NCBI GenBank assembly: GCA_026391795.1 | Contig: JAPLDI010000019.1 | Coordinates: 1 to 62,469, forward strand | Direction of reading: 5' to 3' | DNA length: 62,469 nt | DNA from: Bacteroidota bacterium | Lineage (GTDB): Bacteria; Bacteroidota; Bacteroidia; Bacteroidales; FEN-979 | Shown: one piece after another, positions 54,523 through 62,469 of the stretch | How positions within the stretch are numbered: position 1 is the first letter of the stretch | Layout of the letters: each line of letters starts with the position of its first letter | Program-made: the position numbers and the translations under genes | The notes under the pieces: generated by a model | Databases searched by the model: none | What the model saw: the letters and a program-made list of their open reading frames with translations, nothing else | Told to the model about the DNA's origin: nothing

Positions 54523-55971
54523 ATGAAGAAGATCCTACTTATTGTTGTCGTGCTTTCAGGATTCCTGAACCATCCGGTCCATGCCCAGGATAACCTGAAG
54601 CAGATGAGATCCTCCAGGATCGAAAAGATTGACGGAAAAGACTATTACATCCACACAGTCAAAAAAGGCCAGACGCTCTACATGATAGCAAAGGCCTATG
54701 AGGTTGATATTAACGATGTCATTGCAGAAAACCCGGTGGTGAAGGAAGGGCTGAAGACGGGTCAGAAGATCAGGATCCTTGTACCGGCAAAGACGGAACC
54801 TCCCAGGAAGCAACCCAGAGGAGTTCCTGACGAGATCAAACCTGCCGCAAAACCCGGCAGCGAAGAATTTCCCCCCTGCGGGAAAGACAGAGCTTCCATG
54901 AAGAGTTCGTACAACATTGCCCTTATGATCCCTCTTTTTCTGAATGAGGTTGAGCAGATGGATCTGACTCCAGATCCCGACGCATCTTCCCAGGATAACC
55001 GGCCTTTGCAGTTTGTTCAGTTTTATGAAGGATTCCGTATTGCCCTCGATTCCCTGAAGGAGGCCGGCGTATCGGTGAAGGTGACCGTCTATGATGCAGA
55101 ACGGGATACCCTGAAAACACTCAAGCTGATTCAGGATCCTGAACTTAAAAATATGGATCTAATCATCGGGATGATGTATCACCGGAACTTCCAGATCGTT
55201 GCTGATTTTGCTGAGAAGAATAATATTCCCATCGTGAATCCCATTTCGGAGCGGGACCAGATCGTGGAAAAACATAAAAAAGTTTTTAAAGTCCGACCAT
55301 CGATGAAGACCCAGTTCTCGGAACTGATCCAATATATTCAGACCGGGTTTGCCGACAGCAACATCGTGGTGGTCAGCGATAATCAACGAATCAACAAAAC
55401 CATGGCGAATAACATCCTGGATGTGATGACCGGGAAAAAGGCGGATGTTCACCTGGCGGATGGATATGGCGAAGTGCTAGGTCTTCTCTCTGCGAAGAAA
55501 GGGAACCTCATCGTCATGATCTCCGATAACAAATCGTATGTGCTCGATGTCGTCACAAAACTCAATGAACACCGGAATGAGTTTGGGGTTACGCTTCTCG
55601 GGCTGCCGCGGTGGGACAGGTTTGATGATCTGGAAGCCGATTACCTGGTGAACCTGAAGACCCACGTCATGGCTGCCTATTTTATCGATTATGATGATCC
55701 CGCTGTGAAAAAATTCGTTTCCGTGTTCCAGGACCGTTACAAGACGGATCCGGATCCGCTGGCATTCCAGGGATTTGATGTCACATTTTATTTTATTTCA
55801 GCGCTCTGGAAATATGGTAAATCATTTGACCGGTGCATTGCAGACCTGCGCATGAAATCGCTGCAGACCGATTTACGGTTTGCCTCCACGAAGGATAACG
55901 GGTTTGAGAACCAGTACTGGGAAATGTACGAATACGACGCTTACCGCCTGAAGAGAATCGTCCTTAAATAG
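54523..55971 (+). CDS. LysM domain plus periplasmic-binding-protein fusion
   Basis: From ATG 54523 the product is 482 aa: signal peptide (LLIVVVLSGFLNHPVHAQ), a LysM domain (about 38-85; YYIHTVKKGQTLYMIAKAY) that would bind peptidoglycan, a linker, and a type 1 periplasmic-binding-protein fold (about 125-482; IALMIPLFLNEV, GFRIALDSLKEAG). This LysM-PBP1 architecture is common in Bacteroidota; the ligand is unknown. It follows guaA by 10 bp and probably shares its transcript. Confidence 0.8.
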   Translation: MKKILLIVVVLSGFLNHPVHAQDNLKQMRSSRIEKIDGKDYYIHTVKKGQTLYMIAKAYEVDINDVIAENPVVKEGLKTGQKIRILVPAKTEPPRKQPRGVPDEIKPAAKPGSEEFPPCGKDRASMKSSYNIALMIPLFLNEVEQMDLTPDPDASSQDNRPLQFVQFYEGFRIALDSLKEAGVSVKVTVYDAERDTLKTLKLIQDPELKNMDLIIGMMYHRNFQIVADFAEKNNIPIVNPISERDQIVEKHKKVFKVRPSMKTQFSELIQYIQTGFADSNIVVVSDNQRINKTMANNILDVMTGKKADVHLADGYGEVLGLLSAKKGNLIVMISDNKSYVLDVVTKLNEHRNEFGVTLLGLPRWDRFDDLEADYLVNLKTHVMAAYFIDYDDPAVKKFVSVFQDRYKTDPDPLAFQGFDVTFYFISALWKYGKSFDRCIADLRMKSLQTDLRFASTKDNGFENQYWEMYEYDAYRLKRIVLK

Positions 55972-55974
55972 TTG

Positions 55975-56847
55975 TCAACTAACCGGCAATGCCAGCAACG
56001 GAATATTCGTGGCCTGGAAATTCTTTTTTGTGATGTTGCGGGTGAAAAGGCTGTACAGCATCTTATGTTTATGTGGCCTGAAGGCGATCAGATCAATTCC
56101 TTCGCTTTCGATTACCTCGTTGATGGTGGTCTGTTTGTCATTCACCACATCCACGATCCTGAAAGAAATGATGCCTGATTTTTCCTCTTTCACGAATCTC
56201 TTTCGCAGCTTTTCCATCTTCTCATTCTCATCCGACTTTTCCTCATTGATAAGGAAATGGACGCAGCTCAGGTGGATCTGAAATTGACCGAAAAGAGCAA
56301 GAACCCGCCGAACCGATGCTTCATTATCGTCAGCCAGGTCGGCTGCCAGCATAATCTTCTGGAACCCCTTGAATTTTTTCATTTCGGGAACCGTCAGGAC
56401 AGGGATCAGGGAATGAGTGATGATATGGGTGGAGACCCTGCCCCACATGTTCAGGGTTTTTCCGCTTCCGCGCGTGCCCATGACCACCAGGTCGGGATGA
56501 AACTCCATGCATAATTCCTTGAGTTCACTTTCGATCTCCCCTCCAACAACGGTAATCTTGAATTCGATGTCGTTCCAGTTGTTCTTCCTGACTTTTTCTT
56601 CCAGTTCGGCCAACAGGGTTTCCATCTTCTTTTCCGACTGGTGAAAAACTTCTTTCAGCAACTCCTCATTATACATCGTGCTCATGTCGATGGCATCGGG
56701 GAAGGAGCTGTCGGCGATGATGAACTGGTCAGAATAGGTATGAAAAAGGCGTATCTCAGCCCCTCCTTTGCTGGCTATCTCAAGAGCATAAGTACAAGCA
56801 ATGTCAGTGTGCCCGGAGAAGTCGACAGGGATAAGGATCTTTTTCAT
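55975..56847 (-). CDS. Universal stress protein with two UspA domains
   Basis: The 290-aa protein has an N-terminal UspA domain (about 1-150) with start KKILIPVDFSGH and ATP-binding GTRGSGKTLNMWGRVS (G-x2-G-x9-GS type), and a second, degenerate UspA domain (about 155-290). It is cytoplasmic and probably ATP-binding. It converges on the LysM gene with a 3-bp gap and has no co-directional partner. Confidence 0.88.
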   Translation of the reverse strand: MKKILIPVDFSGHTDIACTYALEIASKGGAEIRLFHTYSDQFIIADSSFPDAIDMSTMYNEELLKEVFHQSEKKMETLLAELEEKVRKNNWNDIEFKITVVGGEIESELKELCMEFHPDLVVMGTRGSGKTLNMWGRVSTHIITHSLIPVLTVPEMKKFKGFQKIMLAADLADDNEASVRRVLALFGQFQIHLSCVHFLINEEKSDENEKMEKLRKRFVKEEKSGIISFRIVDVVNDKQTTINEVIESEGIDLIAFRPHKHKMLYSLFTRNITKKNFQATNIPLLALPVS

Positions 56848-56878
56848 GATTTCAATATTGTTGAACGTTTCAGGAATG

Positions 56879-58018
56879 TTAATCCCCAGAGAACAAAGAT
56901 AACAGATTAACCAGCCGTATGCAATTTTCTTTGTTAGAATGCCACTTCAGCAACTGGTGACTGCGTAGCCGGATCATCTCTTCACTGAAAGGCCGAACCA
57001 TCAGCTCCTTCATCTTTTTCCGGAGTTCCGGTGCATTCATGGCGGTTTCGCAGAGTCCGCCAAGTTCGGTTCCGAAGACCATTTCCGGGTTCACCAGACA
57101 ATGCCTTCCGTTGAAAAGGGCATTCAGAAGTTTCAGTTTCAGTCCGGTTGGCTGGAAGGTGACCATGATATTGACCTGGGCCGAACGGATGAATCCGTTC
57201 ATCTCTTCCTCTGTTGGATTGGATACCAGGGTTACATCCGGCGACTTCCTGACAAGCCGTTCCAGCGACCCGGATGGATTCAACCCTGCGATGATGAAAC
57301 GGATTCCGGAATCTTTGAAAACTTCCTTCACCAGGAAGGATGCGGCCTTATCATTCTCCGCAACACTCAGGTTCCCCTGGTACAGGGCGAATTCACCCAT
57401 GCCGGGAACGGTTTTCACCGAGTCATCCTTGTGAAAACTTGGCAGGTATTCAACCCGGTTCCCGGGAAATTTTTGTGACAGGTAGTCATTGTCTTCCCTT
57501 GACACGGTAAGCATGAGGGAGGCATGGGAAAGTACACCCTGGTATGCCCGCAGCTTCAGGCTCGAAAGGATGTAAAAGAGTTTACGCAGAAGGTTCGGCT
57601 CGGCTTTGGAAAGATGATAGTAGTAGAGGTGCTCGATGTTGCTTTCCCGATAGATCCTGGTCCTGTTTACCAGTGAAGGATGTGATAAATAATAACAGCT
57701 GTGAAGTCCTTCAAAGAGGATTGGGAACTTGTCTTGTTGCAGGTTTTCAAGCAGTTTGTCTGACCTTCGGCTGTAGACAATGTAAGGTTTCCATGTCAGT
57801 GCAGAACCCAGACCGGTTTTCCGAGGGTAGTAGTGTACTTCATGACAGTACTTTTCAAGCTCCGGTGAGGGGTGGCGGTCATATGAAAAACAATGAAGGT
57901 GTACTTTCAGTCCGGCTGCATGGAGTGCCCTGATCTTATAAAAAACATCGATGGCACCTCCGTAATTCGGAGGGTAGGGGATCGTGAATGAGATGATATG
58001 CAGATGCTGTTCAGGCAT
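56879..58018 (-). CDS. Glycosyltransferase (GT4-like)
   Basis: The 379-aa protein starts HIISFTIPYPPNYGGAIDVFYKI, a typical GT-B N-terminus, and has ALYQGNLSVAENDKAA and a C-terminal Rossmann region (FVVI-like RFIIAGLNPSG, KLLNALFNGRHCLVN). It probably adds a sugar in surface polysaccharide synthesis at the inner membrane. It overlaps the next glycosyltransferase start by 8 bp, so the two form an operon. Donor and acceptor cannot be told. Confidence 0.8.
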   Translation of the reverse strand: MPEQHLHIISFTIPYPPNYGGAIDVFYKIRALHAAGLKVHLHCFSYDRHPSPELEKYCHEVHYYPRKTGLGSALTWKPYIVYSRRSDKLLENLQQDKFPILFEGLHSCYYLSHPSLVNRTRIYRESNIEHLYYYHLSKAEPNLLRKLFYILSSLKLRAYQGVLSHASLMLTVSREDNDYLSQKFPGNRVEYLPSFHKDDSVKTVPGMGEFALYQGNLSVAENDKAASFLVKEVFKDSGIRFIIAGLNPSGSLERLVRKSPDVTLVSNPTEEEMNGFIRSAQVNIMVTFQPTGLKLKLLNALFNGRHCLVNPEMVFGTELGGLCETAMNAPELRKKMKELMVRPFSEEMIRLRSHQLLKWHSNKENCIRLVNLLSLFSGD

Positions 58019-59126
58019 AGGGACGGTAAATAGTCGTTAGATTCTGCTCTTCATTCTCCCAGCAGAGGTCTGTGGCGGCCTTTTCCAGGTTTTCCTTATA
58101 AAAGGCCAGCATGTTCTCATGGTAGAGCATGCTGTCGAATTTCTCGGCAAGATGCTGGGGATCGTGATCTGCGATCATTTCCCCGATTTCATATTTTTCA
58201 ACAATCGCCTGCATTTCCGGTAAAGGAGATACCAGCACGGGAACCCCTGCCTGGATGTAGTCGAGGAATTTATTGGGAAGGCAGTAATGGTAGTTCAGGC
58301 TCACATCTTTTTCAATGGATAATCCCAGGTCTGCCAGCTGCGTAAAGGCATGAAGATCTTCCAGCGGGATGGCCCCGGTAAAGATGACCTTTGAATCAAC
58401 ATTTTCACGTGTGGCAAGATTTTTAAGCTGTCCTGCAACATCTCCCGTTCCGATGATCACCAGTACCGCTTTTTCTTTAACGAATCTCATTGCCAGGATC
58501 GCCTCTTCGAGCCCACGGTCGACGTTTAACGCACCCTGGTAAAGGATGATCCTGTGGTCAGACGGGATCCCGAGTTCGGCCCTGTTCCTGGAAGGAATGT
58601 TCATTTTTCGCACCGGTACATTCCGGATCACCCTTACCTCGTTTCCGTATTCCTTCCGATAGATTTCTGCAATGGAAGCATTGACGGCATATACCGAATG
58701 AAGCCGGGGGAAAATATAATCTTCGATCTTCTTCCATTTCCTGACCGTAGAGGGCCGTCCGTTCAACTCCGGAACGCCCCGGAAATATTCATGACAATCA
58801 TGAACCTGTGGAATCTTTAACAACCTTGAAGCAAGGTAATTTGCAGGCAGGGTGTCGAGGTCGTTTGAAACAAGCAGGCTGGCTTTGTGAAAAAGAAGAA
58901 AAATGAAAAGACGCAGGTTGTATTCAGCATAGAAAAGAGGTCCTTTACGGTACAGGAGCCGCATCCTTTTAGTCCGGTACTGCCGGGGTTTCAGCGGAAG
59001 ACTCTGTTTCAGTTCTCTTCCCACCAGAAGGACGTCAAACCCCATCTTCACCAGGGTATTGCAAACCCGGTCCACACGCTGATCAGTGGCAAGGTCATTT
59101 GTGACGGAAATAATTACACGTTTCAA
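58011..59126 (-). CDS. Glycosyltransferase, GT4 family
   Basis: The 371-aa protein has a GT-B fold: ATDQRVDRV near the N-terminus, ILYQGALNVDRGLEEAI, VLVIIGTGDVAGQLKNLA, and the GT4 donor-site pattern near the C-terminus (CLPNKFLDYIQAGVPVLVS). It is the upstream gene of a two-gene glycosyltransferase operon. No other cell-envelope polysaccharide genes adjoin it. Confidence 0.85.
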   Translation of the reverse strand: MKRVIISVTNDLATDQRVDRVCNTLVKMGFDVLLVGRELKQSLPLKPRQYRTKRMRLLYRKGPLFYAEYNLRLFIFLLFHKASLLVSNDLDTLPANYLASRLLKIPQVHDCHEYFRGVPELNGRPSTVRKWKKIEDYIFPRLHSVYAVNASIAEIYRKEYGNEVRVIRNVPVRKMNIPSRNRAELGIPSDHRIILYQGALNVDRGLEEAILAMRFVKEKAVLVIIGTGDVAGQLKNLATRENVDSKVIFTGAIPLEDLHAFTQLADLGLSIEKDVSLNYHYCLPNKFLDYIQAGVPVLVSPLPEMQAIVEKYEIGEMIADHDPQHLAEKFDSMLYHENMLAFYKENLEKAATDLCWENEEQNLTTIYRPYA

Positions 59127-59163
59127 GAGATTTTCTTCTTATGAGCAAAAGTATGAAAAAATT

Positions 59164-59236
59164 GGCATCAGGAATCAGGCATCAGGCAATCGGATTTTAC
59201 GATTTGCGATTTTCTTAGCGTCTTTGCGTCTTTGCG
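59164..59236 (+). repeat. Seven heptads and three octads upstream of murB (families M and D)
   Basis: GGCATCA, GGAATCA, GGCATCA, GGCAATC, GGATTTT, ACGATTT, GCGATTT, then octads TCTTAGCG, TCTTTGCG, TCTTTGCG, all contiguous. It lies in the divergent gap between the glycosyltransferase and murB. Confidence 0.9.
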
Positions 59237-59249
59237 GTGAAAGAAATAC

Positions 59250-59257
59250 TATTTTTG
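59250..59257 (+). promoter_or_regulatory. -7 promoter box (TATTTTTG) of murB
   Basis: TATTTTTG fits TAnnTTTG and lies 18 bp before ATG 59276. It follows the repeat array by 13 bp. Confidence 0.45.
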
Positions 59258-59275
59258 AAAGGAATTAGGAAAACC

Positions 59276-60289
59276 ATGCAAATCCGGGAAAACGTTTCTT
59301 TAAAGCCATACAATACGTTCGGTATTGATGCCAGGACAAGGTTCTTTGCCGAAGCTATGACAGAAGAGGCTGTGATCAGTATTGCTGAAAGCCTTGAAGA
59401 AGTTCATCATCCATTATTAATCCTGGGTGGCGGCAGCAATATTCTTCTTACGAAGGATTTTCAGGGAACAGTTCTGAGGGTCTCCGCAAAAGGGATCCGG
59501 GTCATCAGGGAGAATGAAGAAAATGTCTGGGTAAAAGCCAGCGCCGGTGAAAACTGGGATGACTTTGTGAGCTATTGTGTCGCTCAGGGCTGGGGAGGAC
59601 TCGAGAACCTCTCCGGGATTCCCGGAAACGCCGGTACAAGCCCTGTTCAGAACATCGGTGCATACGGTGTGGAGATGAGCGATACCTTCGACATGCTTGA
59701 GGCCTTTGACCTGGAAACGAAAGAAAGAAGGACCTTTTTAAAATCCGAATGCCGGTTTGGTTACCGCGAGAGCATTTTCAAATTGCAATTTAAAGGCCGG
59801 TACATCATCCTCAATGTTACCTTCTGCCTCAGGAAAAAACCCCTCCTTTGCCTTGATTACGGCAACATCAGGGCAGAGCTTGAGCGTATGAAAAGGGGCG
59901 TTCCCCGGGTTGCAGATGTCCGGGAAGCCGTTTGCCGGATCCGTTCCCGTAAGCTTCCCGATCCGGTAGTGACAGGCAATGCAGGCAGCTTTTTCAAGAA
60001 CCCGGTTATTCTTCCGGAGGAATTTGAACGATTAAAAGGAACCTTCCCCGGAATTATATCATTCCCCCAGGAGAATAAAATAAAGCTGGCTGCCGCATGG
60101 CTGATTGAGCAGTGTGGCTGGAAGGGAAAGCGGAAAGGAGAGGCAGGGGTTCATTCAGTCCAGCCGCTGGTCCTGGTGAATCACGGGAATGCCACTGGAA
60201 AAGAGATCCTTGAATTGAGTGAAGAGATTAAGAGATCCGTTCAGGATAAGTTTGGGGTGACACTGGAAACGGAGGTGAATGTTATTTAA
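59276..60289 (+). CDS. murB: UDP-N-acetylenolpyruvoylglucosamine reductase
   Basis: MurB makes UDP-MurNAc for peptidoglycan, using FAD and NADPH. The 337-aa product has LKPYNTFGIDARTRFF, the FAD-binding LGGGSNILLT and GIPGNAGTSPVQNIGAYGVE, and the catalytic Ser in GNAGSFFKNPV. This length indicates a type I MurB. ATG 59276 (MQIRENVSL) is chosen; the open frame to GTG 59237 is repeat-derived. Confidence 0.95.
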   Translation: MQIRENVSLKPYNTFGIDARTRFFAEAMTEEAVISIAESLEEVHHPLLILGGGSNILLTKDFQGTVLRVSAKGIRVIRENEENVWVKASAGENWDDFVSYCVAQGWGGLENLSGIPGNAGTSPVQNIGAYGVEMSDTFDMLEAFDLETKERRTFLKSECRFGYRESIFKLQFKGRYIILNVTFCLRKKPLLCLDYGNIRAELERMKRGVPRVADVREAVCRIRSRKLPDPVVTGNAGSFFKNPVILPEEFERLKGTFPGIISFPQENKIKLAAAWLIEQCGWKGKRKGEAGVHSVQPLVLVNHGNATGKEILELSEEIKRSVQDKFGVTLETEVNVI

Positions 60290-60290
60290 G

Positions 60291-60354
60291 GTCACAAAGT
60301 CACAAAGGACAATACTCACCAATTCACCAACTCATCAACTCACCAGCTCATCAG
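60291..60354 (+). repeat. Eight consecutive octads between murB and pyrD (families D and C)
   Basis: GTCACAAA, GTCACAAA, GGACAATA, CTCACCAA, TTCACCAA, CTCATCAA, CTCACCAG, CTCATCAG in unbroken 8-bp register. It starts one base after the murB stop and runs over the pyrD stop codon (60351-60353). Confidence 0.93.
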
Positions 60355-61262
60355 CTATTAAGCCCCCCGATCAGTTCCTTAACACTGCTGAATTTGTGCA
60401 GCCTGCAATAGGCTTCAATTCCTTCAACAATTTTCACTGTAACTGCAGGATCGATGAAATTTGCCGTCCCTACCTGAACAGCGGATGCCCCCGCCAGGAT
60501 GAACTCGATGGCATCGGTGGCATTCATGATTCCTCCCATTCCGATCACCGGCACATGAACGGCTTTTGAAACCTGCCAGACCATCCGCAGGGCAATGGGT
60601 TTGATAGCAGGGCCTGATAACCCGCCGGTCAGGGTGGAAAGTACCGGTTTACGTTTATCGGCATCGATGGCCATTCCCAAAAGGGTATTGATGAGCGAGA
60701 TGATGTCGGCGCCGCCGTCGACCACTGCTTTGGCCATCTCCTGTATCGAGGTTACGTTTGGGGAAAGTTTTACAATAAGATCTTTTTGATACACTTTTCG
60801 AACTGCAGCGGTAACTTCGGTGGCCGTAGCAGGAATGGTTCCGAAAGCCATTCCTCCATGCTTTACATTCGGACAGGAAATATTCAGCTCAATGGCGGGT
60901 ACCTTTTCAAGTTCATTGATCTTCTCGGCAACGGCGACGTATTCCTCGATGGTCGATCCGGAAACATTGACAATTACATTCGTGTTAAAATCTTTGATTA
61001 CCGGGTAGATCTCCTTTACAAAATGATCTACACCTTTATTTTGAAGACCCACCGAGTTCAGCATCCCCGAAGGGGTTTCCGCCATCCGCGGGTAGGCATT
61101 CCCGTCGCGGTTGCTCCCGGTAACCGCTTTTACCACGATCCCTCCGAGCCTGCTCAGGTCTAGAAAATCCCGGTACTCTTCCCCGTATCCGAAAGTCCCC
61201 GATGCCGTCATGACGGGGTTTTTCAGGTTGAGGTGGCCGATCTTCAGGGTGAGGTCAATCAT
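60351..61262 (-). CDS. pyrD: Dihydroorotate dehydrogenase B, catalytic subunit
   Basis: PyrD oxidises dihydroorotate to orotate in pyrimidine synthesis, passing electrons via PyrK to NAD. The 303-aa protein has [12 protein letters not shown], the class 1B catalytic Cys in [13 protein letters not shown], and FMN-binding [19 protein letters not shown]. It lies downstream of pyrK on the same strand with repeats between. The C-terminal NS and stop overlap an octad array. Confidence 0.96.
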   Translation of the reverse strand: MIDLTLKIGHLNLKNPVMTASGTFGYGEEYRDFLDLSRLGGIVVKAVTGSNRDGNAYPRMAETPSGMLNSVGLQNKGVDHFVKEIYPVIKDFNTNVIVNVSGSTIEEYVAVAEKINELEKVPAIELNISCPNVKHGGMAFGTIPATATEVTAAVRKVYQKDLIVKLSPNVTSIQEMAKAVVDGGADIISLINTLLGMAIDADKRKPVLSTLTGGLSGPAIKPIALRMVWQVSKAVHVPVIGMGGIMNATDAIEFILAGASAVQVGTANFIDPAVTVKIVEGIEAYCRLHKFSSVKELIGGLNS

Positions 61263-61329
61263 AGTTGATGAGCTGATGAGCTGATGAGTTAAATTTTCAA
61301 TTAATTCCTAATTCCTAATTCGTAATTAT
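61263..61329 (+). repeat. Octads then heptads between pyrK and pyrD (families C and A)
   Basis: AGTTGATG, AGCTGATG, AGCTGATG, AGTTAAAT, then TTTCAAT, TAATTCC, TAATTCC, TAATTCG, TAATTAT. It abuts the pyrD start codon on one side and ends 5 bp from the pyrK stop on the other. Confidence 0.9.
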
Positions 61330-61334
61330 TTATC

Positions 61335-62108
61335 CTACCAGCCAAGCTCTTTTATACTAAACACAGGCCCTTCCATACATACCCTTTGATTTCCGTGATT
61401 TGTCGGGGTGATGCAGCAAAGGCAAACGCCGAAACCGCAGGCCATGGTATTTTCAAGGGAAACCTCGCAGTCGATGCCCCTTCTTGTGGCGATGTGAGCA
61501 ACGGCTTTCATCATCCGGTCAGGTCCGCAGCAGTATATCCGGTCGAAATTCCGGCCCGATTTGAAAATTGAATGACCGGTTACCATCCCGGGTTCCCCTT
61601 CCGAGCCGTCTTCTGTGGTAATAAGAACCTCCCCGCACTGCTGGTAGGCTTCTTTCTCAAAGATGTCTTCCTTTCTTTTCCAGCCGGTAAGCAATGTGAC
61701 ATTTACATCCTGTTCTTTCAGCCATTTTCCTAGAAATAAAAGAGGGGCAACCCCGCATCCGCCACCGACAAGCAGAACTTCTTTTCCGGGAGGTCTTGAG
61801 AAAGAATTCCCGAGGGGATACATTACATTCAGCTTTTCTCCCACTTTCAGGTGGGATAAATGGCGGGTTCCTTCGCCCTTGATCTGGATCAGGAGGCGAA
61901 ATGCATTGTTCACCTCGTCGAAAGCATGAATTGAAAACGGCCTTCTCAGGAAAGTGGATGGCGAATCGTTCACAAGGAGCTGTACAAACTGTCCGGGCAG
62001 CAAACCGGGTAAGGGTTCAGGAGCCTGCAACTCCAGGATAAAGTGCCGGTTGTTCAGATGGATATTCTTCGCGACAACAAGGTCATGAAGAACTTTTTTT
62101 ACACTCAT
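61335..62108 (-). CDS. pyrK: Dihydroorotate dehydrogenase B, electron-transfer subunit
   Basis: PyrK carries FAD and a 2Fe-2S cluster and links PyrD to NAD. The 257-aa product has the FAD motif FLRRPFSIH, the NAD-domain LVGGGCGVAPLLF, and C-terminal cysteines in MACGFGVCLCC and RVCMEGPVF for the cluster. It is upstream of pyrD on the same strand. Confidence 0.95.
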   Translation of the reverse strand: MSVKKVLHDLVVAKNIHLNNRHFILELQAPEPLPGLLPGQFVQLLVNDSPSTFLRRPFSIHAFDEVNNAFRLLIQIKGEGTRHLSHLKVGEKLNVMYPLGNSFSRPPGKEVLLVGGGCGVAPLLFLGKWLKEQDVNVTLLTGWKRKEDIFEKEAYQQCGEVLITTEDGSEGEPGMVTGHSIFKSGRNFDRIYCCGPDRMMKAVAHIATRRGIDCEVSLENTMACGFGVCLCCITPTNHGNQRVCMEGPVFSIKELGW

Positions 62109-62121
62109 TCGCGGAATCCTC

Positions 62122-62469
62122 TTATTTTGTTAAGCGGGTCTGTATTTCGTTTACAACCTCTTTGTATTTCCGGAGCACGCGATCCCATTCCTTAAAGAGT
62201 TCATCACTTTTCACACTGCTCATCGGCTGACCCGATTGCTCACTGATCAGCTTCACCTTATAGGCGAGCGGATCGCTGTTGCCCAGTTTTACGATCATCC
62301 GTGTACGGATCGTGTTCTGTTTGAAAGTCTGAATAACCCAGGAGGTGCGGAGATAACCTGTTTCCCTGTCGGTCACTTCGATGACATCGAAATAGGAGGT
62401 GATGATCTGGCTGATCAGTTTCCAGGCTTCCACTTCAGGTTTGTTCGTTTTTATTTCAATATCGATATT
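62122..62469 (-). CDS. Unknown protein (partial, 5' end outside window)
   Basis: The minus-strand frame is open from the window edge (AAT codon at 62469) to a stop at 62122, giving the last 115 residues (KPEVEAWKLISQII, ETGYLRTSWVIQTF, LFKEWDRVLRKY). A GTG at 62433 is inside the reading frame and is not likely the true start. The start is outside the window. I recognise no family; a lipoprotein or other envelope protein is possible. It precedes pyrK by 13 bp. Confidence 0.65.
   Translation of the reverse strand, partial: NIDIEIKTNKPEVEAWKLISQIITSYFDVIEVTDRETGYLRTSWVIQTFKQNTIRTRMIVKLGNSDPLAYKVKLISEQSGQPMSSVKSDELFKEWDRVLRKYKEVVNEIQTRLTK

Noticed and set aside
55972-55990. Short palindrome AGTTG-T-CAACT between the LysM and Usp genes as a terminator
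   Set aside because: It is only 11 bp, has no T-run on either side and could occur by chance.
59237-59275. GTG start of MurB at 59237
   Set aside because: The codon lies at the edge of the TCTTTGCG octads and the added residues are not family-like; a promoter box (59250) lies inside this stretch.
1-62469. rRNA, tRNA, insertion sequences and prophage genes
   Set aside because: I looked for cloverleaf-like sequences, transposase motifs and integrases on both strands and found none that I could support; a short tRNA could still be missed without a covariance search.

Overview
This window looks like a chromosomal segment of an uncultured, probably anaerobic or fermentative member of the Bacteroidota (Bacteroidales-like). 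The evidence is type IX secretion (T9SS) cargo with C-terminal sorting domains, a PorE-like T9SS/OmpA protein, an IgGFc-binding surface protein with PKD-type repeats, Bacteroidota promoters of the TTTG/TAnnTTTG type, an [FeFe]-hydrogenase maturation gene (hydF) and a tricorn-type S41 protease. I see no rRNA, tRNA, phage, transposase or CRISPR array.

Layout. 1-2607: 5' part of a large secreted adhesin-like protein. 2669-5432: aspA-hydF. 5460-5641: an 11/10-bp tandem array. 5777-9036: a short-chain dehydrogenase and a T9SS cargo protein. 9288-13190: a complete riboflavin operon (FMN riboswitch, ribD, ribE, ribBA, ribH). 13665-17431: orphan LuxR-type regulator, PorE-like protein and a secreted protein. 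17445-18521: agmatine-deiminase-like protein whose catalytic Cys reads as Arg. 18596-27729: NtrC-type regulator, kdpFABC, a split KdpD and a separate histidine kinase, with a sigma-54-type promoter and a palindromic upstream site. 27704-34784 (minus): aroC, a DUF349 protein, a patatin-like outer-membrane protein and a Met/Cys gamma-lyase-type enzyme. 35049-38330: tricorn protease. 38394-41647 (minus): lipoprotein, miaA, polysaccharide epimerase/dehydratase. 41945-48015: gcvT and four exported proteins that look related (NTF2-like folds, LRRs). 48022-55971: comB, a broken dipeptidyl peptidase III, HAD protein, M23 peptidase, guaA, LysM/periplasmic-binding protein. 55975-62469: UspA pair protein, two glycosyltransferases, murB, pyrD-pyrK and a partial gene.

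The most unusual signal is not a gene. At least thirteen gene boundaries carry arrays of degenerate 7-bp (sometimes 8-bp) direct repeats that keep an unbroken register while the unit sequence drifts through recognisable families. One array (41656-41816) is 23 consecutive heptads, and one (11391-11460) ends on the base before the ribBA start codon. The same families recur at unrelated loci, read in the same direction outward from the neighbouring gene, and in several genes supply the last codons and the stop. I do not know a described name for this.

The second notable system is the Kdp potassium locus. Its regulator gene (sigma-54 activator family) is followed by a dyad (TGATACG-N3-CGTATCA within CCTTTC/GAAAGG), then about 110 bp later by a near-consensus -24/-12 promoter (TGGCACG-N4-TCGCT), a tiny kdpF, kdpABC, a KdpD lacking its kinase half, and a separate membrane kinase. 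Inference: this strain controls Kdp through sigma-54 instead of the KdpD/KdpE pair of Escherichia coli.
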